The translations under genes and the position numbers were made by a program. Shown in pieces: positions 15,778-23,514 of a DNA stretch of 25,641 bases (the first letter of the stretch is position 1; each line of letters begins with the position of its first letter). Origin of the DNA: RGIG3009 sp045595445 (GTDB lineage Bacteria; Bacillota; Clostridia; Oscillospirales; Acutalibacteraceae). The notes beneath the pieces were generated by a model. The model saw nothing but the letters and a program-made list of their open reading frames with translations, searched no databases and was not told the origin of the DNA. The stretch lies in the NCBI GenBank assembly GCA_045595445.1, contig JAZOAK010000016.1, positions 1-25,641 on the forward strand. The letters run 5' to 3'.

Positions 15778-17172
15778 ATGAAAAAACTGATAATCAGCGA
15801 CGTGACGATGAAACAGTCGGCAGAGGGGTTTGCGCTGTCTTTTAAGGAAAAGATCGAGCTTGCAAAGCTATTGGATAAGCTGGGAGTGTCGGTTGTTGAA
15901 TTGGAGGGCATTCAAAATATCCGTACCGATTCTCTTCGCATTAAATCCATTGCTGCCGCGGTGACAAACAGTGTGGTCGCGGTGCCTGTGCAACTCAACG
16001 CCGAGAGCGTGGCGCAGACGTGGTCAGCGCTTTCGCAGGCGAAGCATCCTCGCTTACAAGTTTGTGCGGCGGTTAGTTCGGTACAGATGGAGTATTTGTT
16101 CCACAAAAAGCCGGATGCGATGATCAACACCATTGCCGAAACGGTTGCCGCGTGCAAAGCGGTGTGCGCCGACGTGGAATTTATTGCCGACGATGCCACC
16201 CGCGCAGATGCGGAGTTCCTTCAAAAAGCGTTGGATACGGCGGCAGAGAGCGGCGCGACCACGGTTACGGTCTGTGACACCGCCGGCACCATGCTGCCCG
16301 GTGAATTTGCGGAGTTTGTCAAAGGTTTGCAGGTGCCTGAGCAGGTGCGCTTGGGCGTATCTTGCACGGATGATCTGTCGATGGCAGATGCAAGTGTGGT
16401 TGCCGCTGTCGGCGAGGGTGTCGATGAGATCAAGGCGGCGACATACCCTCTGGGAAGTGCAAGCCTTGCCCATTTAGCGAAGCTGCTGGCGGCTCGCGGC
16501 GACAGTTTTGGTGTAGCGTGCGACGTACGCACCACCGAACTTGGCCGCATTATCGAGCGCATCGCGCAGATCTGCCAAGCCGGTAAAAGCAAAACCGGTG
16601 TGTGGACTGGTGTCCAAACCGATCCGGGCTTGTATTTGACGGCTCACGACGACGTGGCTGCCGTGGCAAAGGTTGCGGAACAACTGGGATATGATTTGTC
16701 CGAAGAGGACTGTGTAAAAGTATACGATGCGTTTAAGCGTATTGCGGCGAAAAAAGAACAGGTAACTTCCAAGGAATTGGATGCGATCATCGCGTCTGCT
16801 GCTATGCAGGTGCCGCCGACGTATAAGCTGGATACGTTTGTCGTCACCTCCGGCAACACCATTTCCGCTACCGCCCATATCAAGTTGCTCAAAAACGACG
16901 TGCCGGTAGAGGGTGTGTCGATGGGTGACGGTCCGATCGATGCCGCGTTTGTCGCTATTGAAAAGATTACCGGCTGTCATTATGAGTTGGATGATTTCCA
17001 ATTACAAGCGGTCACCGAGGGACGCGAAGCGATGGGTCAAACCATCGTGAAATTGCGCAACGGCGGCAAGGTGTATTCCGGAAAAGGCATTTCCACCGAT
17101 ATTGTCGGCGCGGGTATTCACGCGTATTTGAGTGCCTTAAATAAAATTGTGTATGAGGAGGAAATGGCATGA
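15778..17172 (+). CDS. LeuA-like protein with lost catalytic residues
   Basis: 464 residues aligned over its length with 2-isopropylmalate/homocitrate synthases: a TIM-barrel at about 1-260, a linker, and a LeuA dimer (leucine-binding) domain at about 348-460 (GDGPIDAAFVAI; GKGISTDIVGAGIHAYLSALN in two stretches). Catalytic positions are changed: the usual TLRDGEQ reads TMKQSAE (10-16), the metal-binding HxHxD reads SCTDD (195-199), the usual His of the TSxxH segment is Q, and NGxGER reads YPLGSA. Only the early Asp (D8) remains. It is therefore probably a pseudoenzyme that kept a leucine-sensing domain. Start 15778 is set by AAGGAG 8 nt upstream. It overlaps the next gene by ATGA. Confidence 0.8.
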   Translation: MKKLIISDVTMKQSAEGFALSFKEKIELAKLLDKLGVSVVELEGIQNIRTDSLRIKSIAAAVTNSVVAVPVQLNAESVAQTWSALSQAKHPRLQVCAAVSSVQMEYLFHKKPDAMINTIAETVAACKAVCADVEFIADDATRADAEFLQKALDTAAESGATTVTVCDTAGTMLPGEFAEFVKGLQVPEQVRLGVSCTDDLSMADASVVAAVGEGVDEIKAATYPLGSASLAHLAKLLAARGDSFGVACDVRTTELGRIIERIAQICQAGKSKTGVWTGVQTDPGLYLTAHDDVAAVAKVAEQLGYDLSEEDCVKVYDAFKRIAAKKEQVTSKELDAIIASAAMQVPPTYKLDTFVVTSGNTISATAHIKLLKNDVPVEGVSMGDGPIDAAFVAIEKITGCHYELDDFQLQAVTEGREAMGQTIVKLRNGGKVYSGKGISTDIVGAGIHAYLSALNKIVYEEEMA

Positions 17173-19679
17173 ATCTCTCCTTTTCCACCCGCGGTTGGCC
17201 AAAACTGACGTGGGATGAGATGCTGGATACGGCATTGGATATGGGGTTCGGCGGCATAGAGGTATATAACCTGCCGAAATTTGACCCTCTGGTGGAGAAG
17301 GGTGGTCCCTTCCATCAATATCAAGCAGCGGCGACCGTCCGTCAGCTGCGGGAAAAGAAACTGAAAATTCCGTGCTTTGACACCTCCTTTGACCTATCTG
17401 CCGATCCGTGTGCGGTGAGTGCTTTGACAGCGCTTATGGGCGTTGCCAAAAACGTGCAAGTGCCGTACGTGGTCGCTTGTGCGTTGCAGGATAACGAGTC
17501 GGTTGTGCAAGCGGCATTGGAACAGGTATTACCGATTGCCGAAGAGATGGGTGTGAGCCTACTTATCAAGACCAGCGGCATTTATGCCGATACCGCCCGC
17601 TTACGCGCCATGCTGGATCAATTTGCCAGCGACAATTTGGGCGCGTTGTGGGACGTGCATCACCCGTATCGCGATTTTGGTGAAAGCGGCGATACGACCA
17701 TTAAAAACTTGGGTGCCTACGTTTGTCACGTGCATTTGCGCGATTCCGATGACGAGGGTGTATACCAGCTCATCGGAGAAGGCACGATGCCGATCGCTGA
17801 CGTGATGCGTGCGTTGTCATCTATCAACTACGACGGATTTATCTCGCTCGAATGGAAACCCGAATGGCTGGAGGATCTGCAAGATCCCGAGGTCATCTTT
17901 CCGTATTTCGTCAACTATATGTCCCGCTTTCATTCCACTCGCGGAATGAAGAAATCGTTGTATTTTAATCACGACGGCAGCGGTCAATACATCTGGAAAA
18001 AGGACGAGTTGATCGACCTTACGTTCCCGCAAGTTTTGGATCGCGTGGCGGAGGAATTCCCGGATCAGTATTGCTTCAAGTATACCACGCTGGATTATAC
18101 GCGTACCTACGCCGAGTTCCGCGAGGACGTGGATCGCTTTGCCAGAGCGCTCGTTTCGATGGGCGTAAAAGCAGGCTCGAAAGTGGCTATTTGGGCAACC
18201 AACGTGCCCGCGTGGTACATCACTTTTTGGGCAACCACCAAGATCGGCGCGGTGTTGGTGACGGTCAATACCGCGTATAAGATTCACGAGGCGGAATATT
18301 TGCTGCGCCAGTCCGATACGCACACTTTGGTGATGATCGAATCCTGTTTGGATTCCGATTATAAAGGGATTATCAACGAACTTTGCCCCGAGATTGCCAA
18401 AACACCGGCGGGAGAGCCGTTGCATTGTAAAAAACTGCCGTTTTTGCGCAACGTAATTACCATTGACTTCAAGCAGCCGGGTAGCCTGACGTTTGATGAG
18501 ACGATGGCGCGTTACGAGCTGGTCAGCCACGAGCGGGTTGCTCAAATGGCGGCGGCGGTACGCCCCGATGATGTCTGCAATATGCAGTACACCTCCGGTA
18601 CGACAGGGTTCCCAAAGGGTGTTATGTTAACGCACTACAACGTGGTTAACAACGGCAAATGTATCGGTGATCGGATGGGCCTTTCCACCGCCGATCGTAT
18701 GATGATTCAAGTGCCGATGTTCCATTGTTTCGGTATGACGCTTTCGATGACCTCGTCGATGACGCACGGCGCGACCATGTGTCCGATGCCGTACTTCTCG
18801 GCGGCATCGTCACTCGCGTGTATCAACCAAGAAAAGATCACCTGCTTTAACGGTGTTCCCACGATGTTTATTGCGATGTTTAACCATCCGGATTATCGCA
18901 AGACGGATTTCAGCCATATGCGTACCGGTATTATGGCAGGTGCGGGTTGCCCGCCCGAATTGATGCGTCGCGCTGCTCAGCCGGATGAGATGAACATGTA
19001 CGGCATTGTCAGCGTGTACGGTCAGACCGAGTGTGCCCCCGGCAACACAATGAGCAGTTGGACCGATTCGTTGGAGGTTCGCACGGAAACGGTCGGCTAT
19101 GCGTTCCCGCACGTGCGCTGCAAGGTGGTGGATCCCGCAACCGGTTTAGAGGTTGCCCCCGGTGTCAACGGTGAGTTCTGCGCCAAAGGGTATAATACCA
19201 TGAAAGGGTATTACAAGATGCCGCAGGCGACCAAGGATACCATCGACGACGAGGGTTGGTTGCATTCGGGTGACCTTGCGTGCTGTGACGAGGAAGGCAA
19301 CTACCGCATTACCGGTCGACTGAAAGACATGATCATCCGCGGCGGTGAGAATATCTACCCCAAGGAGATTGAGGAGTTTATCTATACGCATCCCCAAACC
19401 AAGGACGTGCAGGTCATCGGTGTGCCGGATAAAAAGTATGGCGAGGAGATTATGGCGTGCATCATTCTCAAAGAACCCGGTTCGGTGAGCGTGGAGGAAA
19501 TGACGGCGTATATCAAGGCGAGCATGGCTCGCCACAAGGTGCCGAAATATATTGAGTTTGTAGACAGCTTCCCGATGAACGCTGCCGGTAAGGTGCTCAA
19601 ATATAAAATGCGGCAGGATGCCGCCGAGCGGCTGGGCTTGACAGGTGACGGCTCCGACACCGCAGGGCCTGGAAAATAA
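17169..19679 (+). CDS. TIM-barrel-acyl-CoA ligase fusion (leucine T-box)
   Basis: 836 residues. Residues 1-255 form a sugar-isomerase/AP-endonuclease-2 type TIM barrel (GFGGIEVYNLP; WDVHHPY 161-167; CHVHLRD 186-192; SLEWKPE 226-232). The Glu usually found after strand five is K134, so the metal site may be incomplete. Residues about 270-820 are an AMP-forming acyl-CoA ligase of the long/medium-chain type: YTSGTTGFPKG (474-484), VYGQTE (616-621), HSGD (699-702), GRLKDMIIRGGENIYP (716-731) and catalytic K808 in AAGKV. It is of a different ligase subgroup from the Ile and Val enzymes. AGGAGG lies 7 nt before the ATG, which overlaps the upstream stop. Isovalerate is the inferred substrate, from the leucine T-box. 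Confidence 0.85.
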   Translation: MNLSFSTRGWPKLTWDEMLDTALDMGFGGIEVYNLPKFDPLVEKGGPFHQYQAAATVRQLREKKLKIPCFDTSFDLSADPCAVSALTALMGVAKNVQVPYVVACALQDNESVVQAALEQVLPIAEEMGVSLLIKTSGIYADTARLRAMLDQFASDNLGALWDVHHPYRDFGESGDTTIKNLGAYVCHVHLRDSDDEGVYQLIGEGTMPIADVMRALSSINYDGFISLEWKPEWLEDLQDPEVIFPYFVNYMSRFHSTRGMKKSLYFNHDGSGQYIWKKDELIDLTFPQVLDRVAEEFPDQYCFKYTTLDYTRTYAEFREDVDRFARALVSMGVKAGSKVAIWATNVPAWYITFWATTKIGAVLVTVNTAYKIHEAEYLLRQSDTHTLVMIESCLDSDYKGIINELCPEIAKTPAGEPLHCKKLPFLRNVITIDFKQPGSLTFDETMARYELVSHERVAQMAAAVRPDDVCNMQYTSGTTGFPKGVMLTHYNVVNNGKCIGDRMGLSTADRMMIQVPMFHCFGMTLSMTSSMTHGATMCPMPYFSAASSLACINQEKITCFNGVPTMFIAMFNHPDYRKTDFSHMRTGIMAGAGCPPELMRRAAQPDEMNMYGIVSVYGQTECAPGNTMSSWTDSLEVRTETVGYAFPHVRCKVVDPATGLEVAPGVNGEFCAKGYNTMKGYYKMPQATKDTIDDEGWLHSGDLACCDEEGNYRITGRLKDMIIRGGENIYPKEIEEFIYTHPQTKDVQVIGVPDKKYGEEIMACIILKEPGSVSVEEMTAYIKASMARHKVPKYIEFVDSFPMNAAGKVLKYKMRQDAAERLGLTGDGSDTAGPGK

Positions 19680-19689
19680 CCTTTAACAA

Positions 19690-19724
19690 AACGAGGGATG
19701 ACAATGCGTCATCCCTCGTTTTTT
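19690..19724 (+). terminator. Terminator of the leucine T-box operon
   Basis: A 13-bp stem, AACGAGGGATGAC (19690-19702) with its complement (19708-19720), a 5-nt loop, and a T-run to 19724. Confidence 0.9.
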
Positions 19725-19747
19725 AGTAAGGCAATCGATAACCGTCG

Positions 19748-20035
19748 TTAGAAATTGAACTTGTTTATTTCCAACACCTTAAACGTTGCCGTTTTGAACT
19801 GATTGATTTTATCTTGTTCCACAAATTCAAATGCGGTAAGACGGATTTTTTGTCCGGCGTTTAATCGATCAACATAAAGCATATCGGTTTGAAGTCTGGT
19901 GCCGTTTTCGTCAACCGCTTCAATTGTTACATGGACAGTATACTCCAAAGTCAACACTTTTTCAATAAAAGGTTGTTTTTTGTCGAAAACAGTCGTATAC
20001 TGATAGGCGAAAGACAAAAAGAGGGATATATACAT
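19748..20035 (-). CDS. Small hypothetical protein, possible FxLYD-like remnant
   Basis: 95 codons. The middle part (VHVTIEAVDENGTRLQTD, then VDRLNAGQKIRLTAFEF) resembles the strand pattern of FxLYD-type beta-sandwich domains (acidic-N-G, then L-x-x-G-x-K), but the N-terminal half of such a domain is absent. The only ATG start overlaps the start codon of the divergent carboxypeptidase gene and has no ribosome site, and the N-terminal 40 codons cover that gene's promoter. It may be the tail of a gene cut away from its 5' end. Function unknown. Confidence 0.35.
   Translation of the reverse strand: MYISLFLSFAYQYTTVFDKKQPFIEKVLTLEYTVHVTIEAVDENGTRLQTDMLYVDRLNAGQKIRLTAFEFVEQDKINQFKTATFKVLEINKFNF
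19973..20001 (+). promoter_or_regulatory. Promoter of the carboxypeptidase gene
   Basis: TTGTTT (19973-19978), 17-nt spacer, TATACT (19996-20001). Confidence 0.6.
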
Positions 20036-20828
20036 GAAAACTTTTCAAAGTATTCTTTGTTTCTTACTTGTCGTTACGTGCGTTTGTTTGACGGCTTGTA
20101 CCAAAACGGTTCCCGCTTTGCCCGCGCAGGGGAGCACAACGGTTGTCACCACAGCAACCGCACCGACAACGACAACGACTCAAATAACCACGACGACTGA
20201 TGAGTCGGTCAATACGGCTCTGCCGCAATCAATGGCATTGGATCCGGACTATTCACGACTCCTTTTGGTGAACGCCAACAATCCGCTTTCGGCGGATTTC
20301 AATCACAATGTCGACATGGCTTCTTTGGACAACACGTATATTAACGGCAGTTTAAGACAGGTGGACAAAGACATGTATCCGTATCTTGTTGCGATGCTTG
20401 ATGCGGCGAGAAACGACGGAGTATGGATGTGCGTTTGTTCTCCTTATCGTTCCTATAACGTACAAAACAGGTTGTTTAGGAACAAAGTTACTCGCGTGAT
20501 CAACGCGGGCACTCCCGCCGACGAAGCCGAAGCCGTTGCCGCGCGTTCGGTTGCTCGTCCGGGGACGAGTGAACACCAAACCGGATTGGCGGTCGACATC
20601 AATACGGCGTCATCTGTTTTTGAGAGCCAGCCCGCCTTCAAGTGGTTAAAAGAGCACGGCGAGGAATATGGATTTATTCTTCGTTATCCCAAAGACAAGA
20701 TGGATGTTACCGGCATTATATACGAACCGTGGCATTGGCGATTTGTGGGGATTAACGTTGCCAAGGAAATGAATAGTCTCGGTTTGACGTTGGAAGAATA
20801 TCTGGAACAAAACAATAGTGTTGCATAA
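20034..20828 (+). CDS. VanY/M15-type D-Ala-D-Ala carboxypeptidase lipoprotein
   Basis: 264 residues. Signal peptide with lipobox LTAC gives lipidation at C22, so it is anchored outside the membrane. A Thr-rich linker follows (about 34-56). The M15 zinc-peptidase core has YRSYNVQNRLF (138-148), SEHQTGLAVDI (179-189) with zinc ligands H181 and D188, and EPWHWRF (231-237) with catalytic E231 and ligand H234. This family trims D-alanine from peptidoglycan stem peptides. GAGGGA lies 7 nt before the ATG. Monocistronic, with its own promoter and terminator. Housekeeping cell-wall work is more likely than vancomycin resistance, since no van genes are near. Confidence 0.9.
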   Translation: MKTFQSILCFLLVVTCVCLTACTKTVPALPAQGSTTVVTTATAPTTTTTQITTTTDESVNTALPQSMALDPDYSRLLLVNANNPLSADFNHNVDMASLDNTYINGSLRQVDKDMYPYLVAMLDAARNDGVWMCVCSPYRSYNVQNRLFRNKVTRVINAGTPADEAEAVAARSVARPGTSEHQTGLAVDINTASSVFESQPAFKWLKEHGEEYGFILRYPKDKMDVTGIIYEPWHWRFVGINVAKEMNSLGLTLEEYLEQNNSVA

Positions 20829-20844
20829 TAAGCGGTATTTCACA

Positions 20845-20880
20845 AAAAAGCACTCACGACCTTTGTCGTGAGTGCTTTTT
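20845..20880. terminator. Bidirectional terminator
   Basis: A 16-bp stem, AAAAAGCACTCACGAC (20845-20860) with its complement (20865-20880), 4-nt loop. A-runs and T-runs on the two sides serve the carboxypeptidase gene and the converging membrane-protein gene. Confidence 0.9.
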
Positions 20881-20924
20881 GTGCAACTACTCATAACCCA
20901 GTTGGGTGTGTTTTCGGTTTTGTG

Positions 20925-22403
20925 TTATGACAAGCTAACTGCCTCAGCGGCGTTTGTCAGCGAGTTGCTGTAACCGCCATCCATGGCGTCATCCCGCATG
21001 GCAGGCGATTCCAAACGTTTCCAAAGCAGCGTGGTGAATACGCCACCCAGTAAAAGCAATACTGCGAGAACACCGGCGATAATACCGATAACCAGTCCCG
21101 CACCGCCCTTCGCCGGCACGCCCTTGGCGGAGGCGATTTTCCGAAGCGCCATTGCACAGTGCTTGATCAGTTCCTCTTCCTGCACGTTAAGCGATTCGCC
21201 CTCGCCCCGCAACACATCGGCATACAGCACCGCTTTTTCCAAGATCGGTTGCGCTATTGCAGCGTTATTTTCGGCAAGGCCGTTATTGGCACAAGCGTAC
21301 AGTTGGTTGCGGATGGCGGCGATCTGTCCGCCTGCCGCCGCTCGGGCCAGCAAGTCGTTCTTGTAGGTCTCATCCAACTCGTGGGTGAGTGCGTACAAGC
21401 ACATAGCCGGTGCGTATCCGGCCTCCGCGGAGGCTTTCAGCATTGCCGAAAACGGCTCGGTAGTGTAGTTATCCTTGGCGTAACGCACAACGTACAGATA
21501 TTGTGCAGCGCGCAAACCGTTATCCGCCAATGCACGCAAGGAGGCTTCATCCGTCGTGTCGTTAATGCCGGCCTTCAAGCCTTCCATTTCAAACTCCGTG
21601 ACGGCGTTTCGGTTGATAGAAACCGTGTTCTGCACGGTGTTGCGATATTCTATCTGCTCCATCAATGCTTTATTGGTATGTTCGTGATCAATGGTGTTTT
21701 CGGTTTCCAATCTAAGGGCTTTCACCGGCACAAAGAGACCGTAGATACCCAGCGTGATGCCGGTTAAAATCCCCCACAAGAGATACTTGAGGAAGAACTG
21801 GCCGATTGTCCCCGTAAACACCAGACGACGGGAATCGATCACCGTGTGCGAGCGTTCCCATCTCAGTTTAATGATGGTCGACCAAGCAAAGCCAACCACG
21901 GGCACGACCAACACAATGCCGGCCAAAAAATTGGTTCCGATAAGGCCCAAAATGCCGCCGTCGAAGTAGCTGTTGTTGTCCTCTTCACCGACAAAATGGG
22001 TGTGCTTGGTGACCCATTTTTTAATGGCAAGCGACATCCAGAAACCGTAAATACCAAAGGTGATAAGCGTCAAAAATCCCCACAGCAAAAAATTACCGAT
22101 CAATTGGGCCCCTGTTCCGTCGAACACTTGACGTTTGCCGCAGATGACCGTGTGCTTGGCTTTCCATCTTTCCAGCAAACAGCACATCCAGGGGAAGGCA
22201 ATGCCAAAAGTGATAATGGTGACAAAGCCGACCAACCAATTGTAGCCGAGGTATGCCAGATATCCACCGTCAAAATAAGAACCGTCCTCGGTGGAGAGTG
22301 CGTTGTTTGACTTTTTTGAGAGTAATACCGCCACGACCACACCGACCGCGGCTAAAATAACCAAGAAAACCAAAATCCCTAAAAAACTAGTAGCAACTTG
22401 CAT
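20925..22403 (-). CDS. DUF898 (YjgN)-like multi-repeat membrane protein
   Basis: 492 residues. After an N-terminal membrane segment (about 6-28) come four repeats about 50 residues apart (about 42-72, 92-122, 145-175, 194-224), each like FDGxGxxLIGxxLLWGxLTxITFGIYGFW and followed by a W/R..HT motif, as in DUF898/YjgN proteins. Residues about 300-410 are soluble and Sel1/TPR-like (AEAGYAPAMCLYAL; AAAGGQIAAIRNQL). A further membrane helix lies near 440-465. Start 22403 has GGGAGGGG 8 nt upstream. Function is unknown for the family. The mix of DUF898 repeats with a helical-repeat domain is unusual but not tested. Confidence 0.7.
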   Translation of the reverse strand: MQVATSFLGILVFLVILAAVGVVVAVLLSKKSNNALSTEDGSYFDGGYLAYLGYNWLVGFVTIITFGIAFPWMCCLLERWKAKHTVICGKRQVFDGTGAQLIGNFLLWGFLTLITFGIYGFWMSLAIKKWVTKHTHFVGEEDNNSYFDGGILGLIGTNFLAGIVLVVPVVGFAWSTIIKLRWERSHTVIDSRRLVFTGTIGQFFLKYLLWGILTGITLGIYGLFVPVKALRLETENTIDHEHTNKALMEQIEYRNTVQNTVSINRNAVTEFEMEGLKAGINDTTDEASLRALADNGLRAAQYLYVVRYAKDNYTTEPFSAMLKASAEAGYAPAMCLYALTHELDETYKNDLLARAAAGGQIAAIRNQLYACANNGLAENNAAIAQPILEKAVLYADVLRGEGESLNVQEEELIKHCAMALRKIASAKGVPAKGGAGLVIGIIAGVLAVLLLLGGVFTTLLWKRLESPAMRDDAMDGGYSNSLTNAAEAVSLS

Positions 22404-22435
22404 ATCAAAACCCCTCCCTTAATACGATTATCATT

Positions 22436-22464
22436 AGTATAACATAATTCGACAAAAAGTGCAA
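22436..22464 (-). promoter_or_regulatory. Promoter of the DUF898-like gene
   Basis: TTGCAC (22459-22464), 17-nt spacer, TATACT (22436-22441) on the minus strand. Confidence 0.65.
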
Positions 22465-22516
22465 CCGTCCCCCGTAAGACAAGGCACGCTCGATCCCTGT
22501 CACCTTCCTTAAAGAA

Positions 22517-22552
22517 AAAATGAGAGCTGACCATTTGGCCATCCCTCATTTT
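22517..22552. other. Terminator-like inverted repeat near a composition boundary
   Basis: AAAATGAG (22517-22524) pairs with CTCATTTT (22545-22552) across a 20-nt loop that can fold further (ACCATTTGGCCAT). It lies in the gene-free gap 22404-22719, where base composition shifts to AT-rich. Confidence 0.35.
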
Positions 22553-22565
22553 GGTCGGGGTGCTC

Positions 22566-22638
22566 TTATAGGACTTTTCCGCAAACCCGCATAAACACTG
22601 GGTTTCTCGCAGTCAAAAACAGTACATTACCCCTATAA
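22566..22638. repeat. Nested inverted repeats, possible attachment/recombinase site
   Basis: TTATAGG (22566-22572) is matched by CCTATAA (22632-22638). Inside, AAACCC (22583-22588) pairs with GGGTTT (22600-22605). This organisation, next to parA-parB at the start of foreign-looking DNA, resembles the end of an integrated tyrosine-recombinase element. No integrase gene is in the window, so this is tentative. Confidence 0.3.
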
Positions 22639-22719
22639 AAGTACACGAAACCAACCAAAAAATCACGCCGAAACAGATTTTACACCACGAATTAAAACAA
22701 TAATTACGAGGTGAAAATC

Positions 22720-23514
22720 ATGTCTAAGATTATATCAATTATATCTTGCAAAGGCGGAGTTGGCAAGACCACGACCGCCGTAAATATCAGCTCATATATC
22801 CATACCCAAGGCAAACGAGTTCTTGCAGTGGATTTGGATTATCAGCACAACCTATCAAAGCACTTTGGCATCTTTCCCGGCCATCTTAAAGACAAGCCCA
22901 CGGTATACGATTTATTCAATGCCGCAATGGATGATTGTTCAGATGATGAGATGAACGAAATGATACACAATGCCATTGTGAAGTCAACAACCGTTGATGT
23001 TCTTCCATCGACGGCAAAGTTATCCTTGCTTGACAAGGTCCTCCCCACTGCAACCTGCAGAGAGTACATATTGAAAGGTATATTGAAACACATCAAAAAT
23101 GAGTATGATTATATCTTCATTGATTGCCATCCCGGATGCGACTTATTTGCGATTAATGCACTTGCTGTATCCGATAGCGTAATTATCCCTGTAGAAGCAC
23201 ATCCACTGGGGCTTGAAGGACTTGATCAAGTTGAGAAGCTTATAGGAACGGTTCAGCGACACCTTAACCCCGATCTGAAGGTTGATGGAATCTTGCTTAC
23301 CAAGTTCCAAAATAATACCAACTGTTGCCGAAACATCCGTGATGTTGTAAAAGACGGATACGGAAACCGAATGCATATATTTGATGAACATATCAAGTAT
23401 TCCATCGGCGTTGCAGAGGCACCGGAGTTTGGTCTTTCCATTCACGAATATGCGCCGAAGAATGACGCAGCACGATCCTATGCTAAGATAGCGATGGAGG
23501 TGATGTTCAAGTGA
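22720..23514 (+). CDS. parA: ParA family partition ATPase
   Basis: 264 residues with the deviant Walker A KGGVGKTTT (about 11-19), LAVDLDYQHNLSKHFG (Walker A' region) and DYIFIDCHPG (Walker B), then VIIPVEAHPLGLEGLDQ. Such ATPases segregate plasmids, ICEs and chromosomes by acting on a ParB-DNA complex. Start 22720 is chosen from GAGGTG 7 nt upstream; the GTG at 22711 lies in that site. It overlaps parB by 4 nt (GTGA). Codons are more AT-rich than in genes left of 22.4 kb, consistent with a mobile element. Confidence 0.9.
   Translation: MSKIISIISCKGGVGKTTTAVNISSYIHTQGKRVLAVDLDYQHNLSKHFGIFPGHLKDKPTVYDLFNAAMDDCSDDEMNEMIHNAIVKSTTVDVLPSTAKLSLLDKVLPTATCREYILKGILKHIKNEYDYIFIDCHPGCDLFAINALAVSDSVIIPVEAHPLGLEGLDQVEKLIGTVQRHLNPDLKVDGILLTKFQNNTNCCRNIRDVVKDGYGNRMHIFDEHIKYSIGVAEAPEFGLSIHEYAPKNDAARSYAKIAMEVMFK

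Noticed and set aside
15441..15911. 156-codon minus-strand frame over the leucine T-box
   Set aside because: It runs across a clear T-box leader and promoter and into the LeuA-like gene antisense; no coding signal.
20034..20828. Vancomycin resistance gene vanY
   Set aside because: Only the peptidase is present, without vanRS/HAX; a generic cell-wall carboxypeptidase lipoprotein is the simpler reading.
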